The notes beneath the pieces were generated by a model that ran no database searches, had not been told where the DNA came from, and saw nothing but the letters and a program-made list of their open reading frames with translations. Below are positions 54,360 through 62,938 of a DNA stretch of 64,000 nucleotides, one piece after another. Origin of the DNA: a bacterium (GTDB lineage Bacteria; Pseudomonadota; Alphaproteobacteria; Rhizobiales; JAKIUO01). The first letter of the stretch is position 1. Each line of letters opens with the position of its first letter. Position numbers and translations under genes: made by a program. The DNA is taken from the NCBI GenBank assembly GCA_024228495.1, contig JAAETJ010000499.1:1-64000 (forward strand), written 5' to 3'.

Positions 54360-54387
54360 CAAATGCCTCCTCATCTGTTCGTTAGAT

Positions 54388-55554
54388 TTATTTCTTTTTG
54401 CGATAAAAATTATGCGCGACAAATGGCAACGGCTGAACGAGCGCTGACAGGCGCTTGCCCCGCACTTCAAGTTCCAGCATAGTACCCGCTTCGCTATGCT
54501 GGGTGCTCACATATCCCATGGCCACCGGCCCGCCAACCGATGGTCCATAACCACCACTGGTGATGATACCCGTCTCAGCACCATCTGTGCTGAACACCTT
54601 GGTTCCCTCACGCGCTGGAGCGCGGCCCTCTGGCCTTATGCCCACCAGCTTTCTGGCTGGACCATCTTTGAGCTGTGCAAAAATTTTATCAGCACCGGGA
54701 AACCCTCCATTTTCGCGGCGGCGCTTGCCGATTGACCAGGTGAGGTTAGATTCAATAGGTGTCGTTGTTTCGTCGATATCGTGACCATAAAGACAAAGCC
54801 CGGCTTCCAGACGCAAGCTATCACGAGCGCCAAGACCAATGGCTTCCACATCAGGATGGGCTTCGAGCGCACGCCAGAATGTTTCCACATCTTTAGATTT
54901 TATGGCCAGTTCAAAGCCATCTTCACCCGTATATCCAGAGCGCGAGACATGCATCCACATCTCATTGCCATCGACAACTACTGGTAGATCAAGCGAGCTC
55001 ATAAACGCCATGTCAGCAACTTGTGGGGCAAACCCTGCCAGCACATCCACCGCCTTTGGACCCTGCAAGGCGACAAGCGCCATATCATCGAGAATTTTCA
55101 TTTCGACATTGTCTGGCATGCTTTTTTCGATGAGGGCAAAATCACGGGTTTTGCAAGCGGCATTCACCACCACATAGACCCAGTGTTCATGCCCCTCCAT
55201 ACCCAGGCGCGTAACCATCAGATCGTCAAGCACGCCACCTTCATCATTGAGCAGCTGCGAGTAGCGCTGGCGGCCGGCTTTCAACGCGACAAAATTACCC
55301 GGCGCCAGCGTTTCAAGCGCATGCGCCGCCGTTTTGAACTCACCATCAGCAGGGATCAAAAACGCCTGCCCCATATGAGAGACGTCAAACAATCCAGCTT
55401 TTTCGCGCACATGCAAATGTTCCTTGAGCACGCCAAGCGGATATTGCAACGGCATCTCATAGCCCGCAAACGGCACCATTTTGGCGTCCAGCTTATTGTG
55501 AAAATCGTATAACGGCGTGTGCTTTAAAGGGGTATCCCCTTGTTGATCCGACAT
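54388..55554 (-). CDS. gcvT: Glycine cleavage system T protein (aminomethyltransferase)
   Basis: A 388-residue folate-dependent enzyme that transfers the C1 unit to tetrahydrofolate and releases ammonia. Motifs: LYDFHNKLDAKMVPFAGYEMPLQY (start), GLFDVSHMGQ, GYTGEDGFEL, and GLGARDSLRLEAGLCLYGHDID near residue 240, with a C-terminal beta-barrel domain ending FVAHNFYRKKK. AAGGAGGAT precedes the ATG. It is the first gene of gcvT-gcvH-gcvPA-gcvPB, directly under the glycine riboswitch. Confidence 0.97.
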   Translation of the reverse strand: MSDQQGDTPLKHTPLYDFHNKLDAKMVPFAGYEMPLQYPLGVLKEHLHVREKAGLFDVSHMGQAFLIPADGEFKTAAHALETLAPGNFVALKAGRQRYSQLLNDEGGVLDDLMVTRLGMEGHEHWVYVVVNAACKTRDFALIEKSMPDNVEMKILDDMALVALQGPKAVDVLAGFAPQVADMAFMSSLDLPVVVDGNEMWMHVSRSGYTGEDGFELAIKSKDVETFWRALEAHPDVEAIGLGARDSLRLEAGLCLYGHDIDETTTPIESNLTWSIGKRRRENGGFPGADKIFAQLKDGPARKLVGIRPEGRAPAREGTKVFSTDGAETGIITSGGYGPSVGGPVAMGYVSTQHSEAGTMLELEVRGKRLSALVQPLPFVAHNFYRKKK

Positions 55555-55619
55555 ATACTATCCTCCTTCAACCCATGACCACATTGCGAGCGCAATCTGT
55601 GCCAGAACGATGGCCCAGA

Positions 55620-55842
55620 CGCATACCCCCTCTGTCGTGGAACCTGAGAGATTTAATTATTTGGCAGCACCAAACAACTTACCCCTTCGGTGAGGCGTGG
55701 AGCTTATCCATGCCTGCTTTCCAGAGTGCCATCTTCCTGCGGTCCGTTTGCCTGAGAGTTTCCCGTCATTTTTTTGGGGCGGTTGCTCCTTCGGCGCCAT
55801 TTATGTCTTTTACGTCTGACACAATAATCTCTCCCGCAGGGA
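55620..55842 (-). promoter_or_regulatory. Tandem glycine riboswitch upstream of gcvT
   Basis: On the minus strand two glycine aptamers follow each other. Aptamer 1 starts with GCGGGAGAGAT and carries GCCGAAGGAGCAACCGCC, GGGAAACTCTCAGGCAAA and GGACCGCAGGAAG, then ACTCTGGAAAGC. Aptamer 2 has CACCGAAGGGGTAAG, ATCTCTCAGGTTCCACGACAGAGGGGG. These are the standard core blocks of the gcvT RNA element. It lies about 65 nt before the gcvT start. In the usual scheme glycine binding turns the gcv operon on; the expression platform here was not resolved. Confidence 0.92.
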
Positions 55843-55903
55843 TCAACTAGCATGCGCCCTTAATAGAAAAGCTTGAGGGATTAGTCAATAAAAGTGAGCA
55901 AAC

Positions 55904-56197
55904 TCATTTTTTCTTTTTGGTCTTGAGTTTGGCTTTTCTGGGAACGGTCTTTGGATCAACAAGAAGCGGGCGATATATTTCCACTCGGTCCCCCTCCACC
56001 AAGACTACATCGAGCTTGGCGGGCAGGGCATAAATACCAATGCTGAGTGTATCAGTTTCAAGCTCCTTGAAATGCTCTAGCACTCCTGATTTCTTGATCG
56101 CCTCAAGGGCGGTTGTACCCTCGATAACCGACATGGTCTGCCAAAAACCATCATTTGGGTAGGCACAAGCCACTGAAATTTCGAAAGTTTTTACCAC
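55904..56197 (-). CDS. rnfH: RnfH family protein
   Basis: A 97-residue RnfH-type ubiquitin-like fold protein (UPF0125). The pattern FEISVACAYPNDGFWQTMSVIEG, LSIGIYALPAKLDVVLVEGDRVEIYRPLLVDPK fits, with the RPL-DPK signature. The C-terminal tail is Lys-rich. The start is GTG 56197, sharing one base with the rnfE stop (TAGTG), so it closes the rnfABCDGEH operon. The exact role of RnfH in Rnf assembly is unknown. The 61 bases after its stop lead toward the riboswitch. Confidence 0.88.
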   Translation of the reverse strand: MVKTFEISVACAYPNDGFWQTMSVIEGTTALEAIKKSGVLEHFKELETDTLSIGIYALPAKLDVVLVEGDRVEIYRPLLVDPKTVPRKAKLKTKKKK

Positions 56198-56907
56198 TAA
56201 GTTACCCGCTTCGATATTGCTGCCGGAACACTATCCCCAGCCCGCTGGCTTGCGCGTTTTACACGCGCAGCATCAATGACATTTTTGAGGGCGATGAGAA
56301 AACCGAGCACAATAAACCCACCAGGCGGCAAGATGAGTAGCAAAAACCCCTTATAGTCGCCGCCAAAAACAACTGTCTCCAAAAAAGAAAACTGCTCCCC
56401 CAGCAGCAGGGAAGCGTTAGAAAACAGCGCTCCTGATCCCAGCACTTCACGTATGCCCCCAATGACAACCAAAACGGCAGTGAACCCGAATCCCATGAAG
56501 AACCCGTCTACCATCGAGGGGATCACATCATTGCGCGACGCAAAGGCCTCGGCGCGGCCAAGAATGGCGCAATTGGTGACAATCAGCGGAATGAACAGGC
56601 CCAGCACCTTGTAAAGCTCATGCAGCCAGGCATTCATACCCATTTCAACCAACGTGACCTGCGAGGCGATGATCAACACGAACACTGGAATACGGATTTC
56701 GGGGGTAATAAAACCACGCCACAAAGAAACCGAAAAACCCGAGGCTACCAGCACAAAGGTCGTCGCAATGCCCATGCCAAGCCCGTTGGTGGCCGTTGCC
56801 GTCACCGCCATCAAGGGACAAAGCGCCAGCAATTGCGCCAGCACAACATTGCGTGTCCACAGGCCGTCATTGATGATGGTGCGATAGTCTGGTGCTTTTG
56901 TGCTCAT
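56197..56907 (-). CDS. rnfE: Electron transport complex subunit RnfE
   Basis: A 236-residue membrane subunit with six predicted helices. It forms a pair with RnfA around an intramembrane [2Fe-2S] cluster. The ligand Cys are expected in LALCPLMAVT (about 27-36) and TNCAILGRAEAFA (about 108-120), both present. The first half starts LWTRNVVLAQ. It overlaps rnfG by 4 nt. It serves the ferredoxin:NAD+ oxidoreductase that couples electron flow to an ion gradient. Confidence 0.96.
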   Translation of the reverse strand: MSTKAPDYRTIINDGLWTRNVVLAQLLALCPLMAVTATATNGLGMGIATTFVLVASGFSVSLWRGFITPEIRIPVFVLIIASQVTLVEMGMNAWLHELYKVLGLFIPLIVTNCAILGRAEAFASRNDVIPSMVDGFFMGFGFTAVLVVIGGIREVLGSGALFSNASLLLGEQFSFLETVVFGGDYKGFLLLILPPGGFIVLGFLIALKNVIDAARVKRASQRAGDSVPAAISKRVT

Positions 56908-57548
56908 GAGCCGGCCCCTCCCTCATCTTTATCTGTCACCTTGTCGCTCGACAAAAGTTCTGCTCTCTTGAAGCTGAAAAATTCCAATCCCTCACGCACC
57001 CCCTTGATGACAGCGCGCGGCGTGATGGTCGCACCTGAAAACTGGTCGAACATGCCCCCATCCTTTTTCACACCCCATTTGGTACGCGGCGTATTTTGCA
57101 GCGAGAGACCATCAAAACGTGTGATCCAGTCACTTTTCGCGACCTCGATCTTGTCGCCAAGCCCCGGCGTTTCTTCATGGGACAATACGCGCACGCCCAG
57201 CACCTCACCACTTGCATCAATCCCCATGATCAAATGAATGGACATATAGCCATTAACAGTCTGCGCAAAGGCAATCGCCGTTACCTTACCCGCTTTGCGT
57301 GCTCGATATATTTCATGCAATTTCCCCGCTGCATCCTCCAAGTGTATCACTTCGGCGGTCAAATCACTGTCATGCAGGCGATCTGGAATGACGATCTCAA
57401 GCGAATGCACCAGATCTTCATGATTGCGATCCTTGATGGGTTGTTCGGTTGCCATATTGCCAAGGATCAAAAACACGGCTGCAACCAGCGCGATTCCCCC
57501 TAATAATCCTGCATGTACGACCGGATTTTCACTATCGAGCCAACTCAT
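56904..57548 (-). CDS. rnfG: Electron transport complex subunit RnfG
   Basis: A 214-residue subunit with one N-terminal membrane segment (about 12-30) and a periplasmic flavin domain. The covalent FMN attachment motif SGATITP is intact near the C terminus. The FMN-domain blocks MGIDASGEVLGVRVLSHEETPGLGDKI also fit. It overlaps rnfD and rnfE by 4 nt each. Confidence 0.96.
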   Translation of the reverse strand: MSWLDSENPVVHAGLLGGIALVAAVFLILGNMATEQPIKDRNHEDLVHSLEIVIPDRLHDSDLTAEVIHLEDAAGKLHEIYRARKAGKVTAIAFAQTVNGYMSIHLIMGIDASGEVLGVRVLSHEETPGLGDKIEVAKSDWITRFDGLSLQNTPRTKWGVKKDGGMFDQFSGATITPRAVIKGVREGLEFFSFKRAELLSSDKVTDKDEGGAGS

Positions 57549-58633
57549 TTTCCACCCCCTTGCGGCAGCTGCCCGGTAAGCGGCTCACCGCTTTTACTGC
57601 GGCCGAAAATACGCGGTTTGATATAATGATCAATAAACGGCGTCATGGCGTTCATCAGCAAAATCGCAAAGCCTACCCCTTCGGGGAAAATCGAATAAGC
57701 GCGAATGAAAAAGGTCAGAGCGCCAACCCCTGCACCAAAAATCAGCCGTCCGGTGTTAGACACCGGCTGCGTGACATAATCGGTTGCGATAAAAAAAGCA
57801 CCCAGCACAAAGCCACCAGAAAAAAGATGGGTGAGCATACCAGGGTGATAGGCGGGATTGAAAAAGTGGGCAATACTCGCGATCAGCGCCATGCTGGCAA
57901 ACATCGCGAAGGGCGTGTGCCAACTGATAATGCGCACAGCCAGCAAGAACACGCCGCCAAGAACAAGCAACAGCGCCGACGCTTCCCCCATGCCGCCGGG
58001 CAACACCCCAAGCATCGCGGTTGGCAGATCACTCACCAGCCCGTTAGCTCCCCCGATTGATTGACCATCGAAATGCAATATTTTTATCTGCGTCAGAATA
58101 GAAGCGCTGGTCAGAGCATCAATATCGATGCCGCCCATGAATATAATATCAAGGGCCTGCGAGAAATTGGGACTTTGCTCGGCGAACAAGGGCTGGGGCT
58201 GCATAAAAAAAGTCATCTCAAGGGGAAATGAGATCAGTAGCGCAATGCGCGCCACCATGGCCGGATTGAAAATATTTTGCCCAAGCCCTCCATAAATATG
58301 TTTGCCAAATACAATGGCAATAAATCCGCCGAGCACACCAATCCACCACGGGGCCCAGGGCGGCAACGCCATGGCCACCAGCCAACCGGTCAGCACCGCC
58401 GATCCATCCAGCAAAAAGGGCGTCACCGGTTTACGGGCGAGCAGCAGCGACAACGCCTCAAAGAGCAGACTTGAGCCAATAATGATGAAAAATAAAATGA
58501 TGGCGGGCCAGCCAAATTGATAAAGGCTGAACGCAGTCGCAGGGGCCAGCGCCAGCATTACCAACAACATGGTGCGCGGCACACTATCGATGGAGTGCAT
58601 AAAGGGCGCGCTGATGATTTTTGCTCGGTTCAT
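57545..58633 (-). CDS. rnfD: Electron transport complex subunit RnfD
   Basis: A 362-residue membrane subunit with about eight to ten helices. Family blocks: PFMHSIDSVPRTML near the start, GKHIYGGLGQNIFNPAMVAR, and LGALTFFIR-like VGALTFFIRAYSIFPEGVGFAILLMNA. The flavin-attachment region where most members read SGAT reads DALTSASILTQ (about residue 170), so the acceptor Thr is probably replaced by Ser or shifted. It carries FMN covalently in known members. It overlaps rnfC and rnfG by 4 nt each. Confidence 0.94.
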   Translation of the reverse strand: MNRAKIISAPFMHSIDSVPRTMLLVMLALAPATAFSLYQFGWPAIILFFIIIGSSLLFEALSLLLARKPVTPFLLDGSAVLTGWLVAMALPPWAPWWIGVLGGFIAIVFGKHIYGGLGQNIFNPAMVARIALLISFPLEMTFFMQPQPLFAEQSPNFSQALDIIFMGGIDIDALTSASILTQIKILHFDGQSIGGANGLVSDLPTAMLGVLPGGMGEASALLLVLGGVFLLAVRIISWHTPFAMFASMALIASIAHFFNPAYHPGMLTHLFSGGFVLGAFFIATDYVTQPVSNTGRLIFGAGVGALTFFIRAYSIFPEGVGFAILLMNAMTPFIDHYIKPRIFGRSKSGEPLTGQLPQGGGK

Positions 58634-60129
58634 GCCTTAACCTCACCCTCATATTTTTGCTCGTGAGCTTTTTTGCGATCCGCAATGGCTTTCTTGCGGG
58701 CGTCCTGTTTGGCTTTCTTCTGGCGGGCTTTCTCCTCTGATCTCACCAAACGTTCATCCGACAGTCGCTTCAAACGCGCCGCACGCATGACCTCATTTCT
58801 CATTTCAAGAGCTTGCCCCTTGCCATAGTTAAAAAACTGAACAAGCGGAATGTGGGATGGACAGACATAAGAACAGGCACCGCATAAAATACAATCAGCA
58901 AGACCCGCATCAAGCGCTGGCTCGATCTTTTCATTGCGCACCAGCACGAACAAATCTTGTGGCTCCAGACTACTGGGACAGGCAGGAATACAAGCACCGC
59001 AGCGAATACAGGGGCGATGGGTACCAGGCTTCACTTCAGATTTAGTCAGCGCCAAAATGCCATTGGTGCCCTTGGTAATCGGCACCTCAAGATCGCTAAA
59101 CGACAATCCCATCATCGGCCCACCGATCAACATCTGCTCTGGCGGTTGTGAAAAGCCGCCACAGGTCTCCACCAGATGTGACACTTTTGTGCCGAGCAAG
59201 ACATGATAATTACCAGGATGTTTGATGGCGCCACCAGACACCGTCACGATGCGCGACACCAACGGCTGACCATATCGTACCGCCTCATGGATGGCGTAAG
59301 CAGTGCCCACATTATTGACGACCAACCCAAGAGCAGAAGGCAAAGCCCCCGAGGGCACTTCTTCGCCGGTCAGCACCTTAATAAGATGTTTTTCAGACCC
59401 CATGGGATAGAGAGTTGGCACTAAAACAACGCTCATGCCTTTATGCGCACCAGTCGCATCGCTCATGGCATCAGCCGCTTGCACGCGGCGGTCCTCGATA
59501 GCGATGATGACATTGGGCACGTTCAAGATACGTTGCAGGATAGAAATGCCATCGACAATATTTCGCGCCCTTTCTCGCATGAGCCGATCATCGGCGGTGA
59601 GATATGGTTCACATTCCGCGCCATTGATAATCAGGCTAAGCAAGTCAACATTATTGCGGGCGTCAAGCTTGGCAGCCGTTGGAAACATGGCACCGCCCAT
59701 ACCGACAATGCCGCTTCGATGGATACGCTCGACGAGCTCGCTCACCGAACTGCTTGCGGGATCAAGCGCCGCTGGCAGCTCCCCCCAGGCGTCCGCGCCG
59801 TCTGGTTCCAATGTCACCATCATTTCTGGCAAGCCAGAAGGATGCGGTGACCGTTGCATGGCAATATTAGTAATGCGCCCGGACGTTGGAGCATGCACCG
59901 GTGCCGTGATGCCATTATTGCTAGCCGCTCCCCTGGTACACATACCGATCAACTGCCCCTTGGTCACAAGCTCACCGACCTGAACCATGGGCTTTGCGGC
60001 AATGCCGATATGCTGATGCATGGGCAAGGACAACTCAACGGGCATGGGCACCGCCTGGATCGCCCTGTCAGCGCTTAGCTCTTTATGATCTTTGGGGTGA
60101 ACGCCGCCAGGGACGTTGAATAGTTTCAT
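58630..60129 (-). CDS. rnfC: Electron transport complex subunit RnfC
   Basis: A 499-residue cytoplasmic NADH-side subunit. It has the flavin/NADH-binding core (GIVGMGGAMFPTAAKL, NGAECEPYLTADDRLM), similar to NuoF, and two [4Fe-4S] motifs: CIRCGACIPACP (about 385) and CILCGACSYVCP (about 424). The C-terminal about 70 residues are Lys/Ala/Arg-rich and helical, a common, variable feature of RnfC. It overlaps rnfB by 4 nt and rnfD by 4 nt. Confidence 0.97.
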   Translation of the reverse strand: MKLFNVPGGVHPKDHKELSADRAIQAVPMPVELSLPMHQHIGIAAKPMVQVGELVTKGQLIGMCTRGAASNNGITAPVHAPTSGRITNIAMQRSPHPSGLPEMMVTLEPDGADAWGELPAALDPASSSVSELVERIHRSGIVGMGGAMFPTAAKLDARNNVDLLSLIINGAECEPYLTADDRLMRERARNIVDGISILQRILNVPNVIIAIEDRRVQAADAMSDATGAHKGMSVVLVPTLYPMGSEKHLIKVLTGEEVPSGALPSALGLVVNNVGTAYAIHEAVRYGQPLVSRIVTVSGGAIKHPGNYHVLLGTKVSHLVETCGGFSQPPEQMLIGGPMMGLSFSDLEVPITKGTNGILALTKSEVKPGTHRPCIRCGACIPACPSSLEPQDLFVLVRNEKIEPALDAGLADCILCGACSYVCPSHIPLVQFFNYGKGQALEMRNEVMRAARLKRLSDERLVRSEEKARQKKAKQDARKKAIADRKKAHEQKYEGEVKA

Positions 60130-60701
60130 CGATCCACGCTCCTTGTTGCCAGCTCGGAAGACGTGGATTGCGGTGAACGGGGTTTTGGCCAGTTCCAGGA
60201 TTGTACGCTCTCTTCCTTGACCGTTACCGGTACCATCTCAATGCAATCGGTCGGGCAGACCTCCAGACAAGCCGCACCGCCAACACAGGCAGATACGATC
60301 ACCGTATGAAGTTTTTTGGGAGCGCCAATGATGCAATCTGTTGGGCAGACCAAAATGCATTTCGTGCAGCCGATACAGTTCTCCTCATGCACAAAAGCGA
60401 CAAGTGGTTCGTGATCCATTTGGCTGAGATCAATCTCGACATGCAGTTTTTCGGCAAGCTTGGCGGCCAGCGCCACACCGCCCGGGGGACATAAGGTCAC
60501 GTCGGTTTCCCCGGCAGACAGGGCTTCGGCAGCCGGGCGGCAGCCGACAAAACCGCACTGCCCGCATTGCAGGTTTGGCAACATCTGTTCCAGCTCATCG
60601 GCCAGCGGATCTGTCTCGACCGATAAGAAGCGTGCTGCCATGGACAAGATAACACCCAGCAACAGGCCAAGCGCGGCGAGAGCGCCAACAGCTATCAGCA
60701 T
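60126..60701 (-). CDS. rnfB: Electron transport complex subunit RnfB (variant cluster ligand)
   Basis: A 191-residue ferredoxin-like subunit that receives electrons from soluble ferredoxin. An N-terminal membrane helix (about 2-25) leads to the CGQCGFVGCRPAAEAL cluster region, then two ferredoxin motifs. The first is normal: CIGCTKCILVCPTDCI. The second reads CVGGAACLEVCPTDCI, with Gly (codon GGT) where the second Cys of CxxCxxCxxxCP should be. One base change (TGT to GGT) would explain it. The start ATG 60701 follows GGAAGGGATTGGAAA. In-frame sequence upstream is not conserved. It overlaps rnfC by 4 nt. Confidence 0.95.
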   Translation of the reverse strand: MLIAVGALAALGLLLGVILSMAARFLSVETDPLADELEQMLPNLQCGQCGFVGCRPAAEALSAGETDVTLCPPGGVALAAKLAEKLHVEIDLSQMDHEPLVAFVHEENCIGCTKCILVCPTDCIIGAPKKLHTVIVSACVGGAACLEVCPTDCIEMVPVTVKEESVQSWNWPKPRSPQSTSSELATRSVDR

Positions 60702-60738
60702 TTTCCAATCCCTTCCAATAGCCCGCGTTTCATTCGCC

Positions 60739-61317
60739 CTATTTGACCAATCCCGAAAAACCCATAAAGGCCATGGACAACATGCCAGCCGTGATAAAGC
60801 CGATGGGGGCGCCCTTGAACGCAAGCGGCACGTCGTTCAATTCAAGCCGCTCTCTGATCCCTGCAAACATTACCATCACCAGCGTAAAACCAATGGCCGA
60901 GCCAAATCCATAAAGCAAGCTTTGCGTAAAGTTGTGGCCCTGGTTCAGATTAAGCAACGCTACTCCCAGCACCGCGCAATTCGTTGTGATCAGCGGTAAA
61001 TAAACCCCCAGCACCTGATAAAGGATCGGTGAAATACGCCGGATGGCGATTTCCGTGAACTGCACGATAGCGGCAATAACCAGAATAAACGTCACAAGAC
61101 GCAAAAAATCGAGCCCCAATGGTCGCAGAAAATAGGTCTCCAGCAGCCAGCTTAAAGCGGCCGACAAGGTCAGTACAAAGGTCGTCGCCAACCCCATGCC
61201 AATTGCCCCGGCAAAGCGGTTTGAAACGCCCATAAAGGGGCATAGCCCGAGAAATTTCACGAGCACCACATTGTTTACCAGCACGGTTGACAGCAATATG
61301 AGCAGATACTGCTCCAT
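60739..61317 (-). CDS. rnfA: Electron transport complex subunit RnfA
   Basis: A 192-residue membrane protein with six helices and the expected Cys in [11 protein letters not shown] (about 24-34) and [12 protein letters not shown] (about 107-118), which bind the RnfA/RnfE [2Fe-2S] cluster. Starts [16 protein letters not shown], a standard N terminus. It is the first gene of rnfABCDGEH, with 37 nt to rnfB. The upstream region carries GACAATT inverted repeats (61364-61405). Confidence 0.96.
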   Translation of the reverse strand: MEQYLLILLSTVLVNNVVLVKFLGLCPFMGVSNRFAGAIGMGLATTFVLTLSAALSWLLETYFLRPLGLDFLRLVTFILVIAAIVQFTEIAIRRISPILYQVLGVYLPLITTNCAVLGVALLNLNQGHNFTQSLLYGFGSAIGFTLVMVMFAGIRERLELNDVPLAFKGAPIGFITAGMLSMAFMGFSGLVK

Positions 61318-61363
61318 GTTCCCTCACTATAATTACATTCGTTATAGGTTTTTATTGGCGTCC

Positions 61364-61405
61364 TGACAATTGGCCAAAATTGTCGCGTATTGACATGCGA
61401 CAATT
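61364..61405. promoter_or_regulatory. Overlapping GACAATT inverted repeats between rnfA and miaB
   Basis: GACAATT (61364-61370) pairs with AATTGTC (61377-61383), and AATTGTCGC (61378-61386) pairs with GCGACAATT (61397-61405). Three copies of the ACAATT word are thus arranged as two overlapping inverted repeats, about 47-88 nt upstream of rnfA. They are a candidate operator for rnf (or miaB). No regulator is assigned. Confidence 0.45.
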
Positions 61406-61543
61406 CCCCCACGGATGAGAAACGCATTTTAAAGGCCCGTTTCTTGCGTGTCTCATAGAATGAAGGAATTGGATGGACCTTGAACAAGAATGGGAATACA
61501 AGGCCACAAGAATGATCGTAATGAGCCAGAAAAGGCCCCTTGA

Positions 61544-62938
61544 ATGCCCCGCGCAGTGAAAAAACTATTTGTCAAAACCTATGGCTGTCAAATGAACCAG
61601 TACGACAGTGATCGCCTGTTTGAAGTAATGGGCGAAATCGGCTTTGAGAGCACCGATGAAATGGTGCAGGCAGATGTGGTGGTGCTCAATACCTGTCATA
61701 TCCGCGAAAAAGCCGCAGAAAAAGTTTATTCGGATCTTGGACGCATCAAGCTGATCCGCAATAAACGCCTGCAAAACGGCAAAGAAACAACGGTTGTTGT
61801 TGCCGGTTGTGTTGCCCAGGCCGAGGGCCGCGAAATCCTGGTGCGCGCGCCTGTGGTCAATATTGTCATCGGCCCGCAGAGCTTTCACCGCCTGCCCGAT
61901 TATATTTTTTCGGCCGAGCAGCACAAACAAAGAATCGTTGATACCGACTTTCCAACCGACCTCAAATTCGAGCATCTCCCTGGCCGCTCCATCAAGAAAC
62001 TGACGGCTTTTTTAACCGTGCAGGAAGGCTGCGATAAATTTTGTACATTCTGCGTGGTGCCCTATACCAGAGGCGGCGAGTATTCGCGCCCCGTCAAGGA
62101 GATCATCCGCGAAGCCAAAGATCTTGCGTCCAAGGGAACCAAGGAAATCACCCTGCTGGGACAAAACGTCAATGCCTATCATGGTGCCAATAAAAAAGGC
62201 CAACCGGTCAGTCTGGCGCGGATCATCAAGAAAACTGCCAAAATCGAGGGGCTAGAGCGTATCCGTTATACCACCTCCCACCCCAATGATATGAGCGATG
62301 ATCTGATCGAGGCCCACCGCGATATTGAAAAGCTCATGCCTTATCTTCATCTGCCGTTTCAGTCAGGCTCCAATAAAATCTTAAAAGCCATGAACCGTGA
62401 TCATCAGATCGACAAATATATGGAGGTCCTTGAGCGCGTGCGAGACGCCCGTCCGGGCATTGCCCTGTCGACCGATATCATCGTTGGTTTTCCCGGCGAA
62501 ACGGATCAGGACTTCGAAGATACCATGCAATTAGTGCGCGACGTCAAATATGCCCAGGCCTATTCCTTTACCTATAGTCCTCGTCCCGGCACCACCGCTT
62601 CGCTCATGGAAGATAAGGTCGAAAAACATGTGGCAAGCGAGCGTCTGCAACAATTGCAGACTTTGCTGAAAGAACAGCAACTGGAGTTCAATCGTGCCCA
62701 GATTGGTAAAAAACTGCCCGTTTTATTTGAAAAACGCGGTCGTGAACCCGGCCAGCTAGTGGGACGGTCTCCCTATTTACAACTGGTACATGTAATCGCC
62801 CCCGATAAGCTAATGGGGCAGATTGTCGAAGTAAAAATTGTCGACACAACCCGAAATAGCCTTGCTGGTGAAATAAAAAGCTCGCATAGTTTATCACCCA
62901 GGAAAAATTCAGTGTTCGAGCGTGCCAAGGAGATATGA
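61544..62938 (+). CDS. miaB: tRNA-2-methylthio-N6-dimethylallyladenosine synthase
   Basis: A 464-residue radical-SAM methylthiotransferase that modifies ms2i6A37 of tRNA. The UPF0004 domain carries three cluster Cys in TYGCQMNQYDSDR, LNTCHIREKAAEKVYS and VAGCVAQAEG. The radical SAM motif CDKFCTFC lies near 165. The TRAM domain covers about the last 65 residues. It is convergent with nothing and is followed at once by phoH. This pairing (miaB-phoH-ybeY) is a known arrangement. rnf is divergent. Confidence 0.97.
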   Translation: MPRAVKKLFVKTYGCQMNQYDSDRLFEVMGEIGFESTDEMVQADVVVLNTCHIREKAAEKVYSDLGRIKLIRNKRLQNGKETTVVVAGCVAQAEGREILVRAPVVNIVIGPQSFHRLPDYIFSAEQHKQRIVDTDFPTDLKFEHLPGRSIKKLTAFLTVQEGCDKFCTFCVVPYTRGGEYSRPVKEIIREAKDLASKGTKEITLLGQNVNAYHGANKKGQPVSLARIIKKTAKIEGLERIRYTTSHPNDMSDDLIEAHRDIEKLMPYLHLPFQSGSNKILKAMNRDHQIDKYMEVLERVRDARPGIALSTDIIVGFPGETDQDFEDTMQLVRDVKYAQAYSFTYSPRPGTTASLMEDKVEKHVASERLQQLQTLLKEQQLEFNRAQIGKKLPVLFEKRGREPGQLVGRSPYLQLVHVIAPDKLMGQIVEVKIVDTTRNSLAGEIKSSHSLSPRKNSVFERAKEI

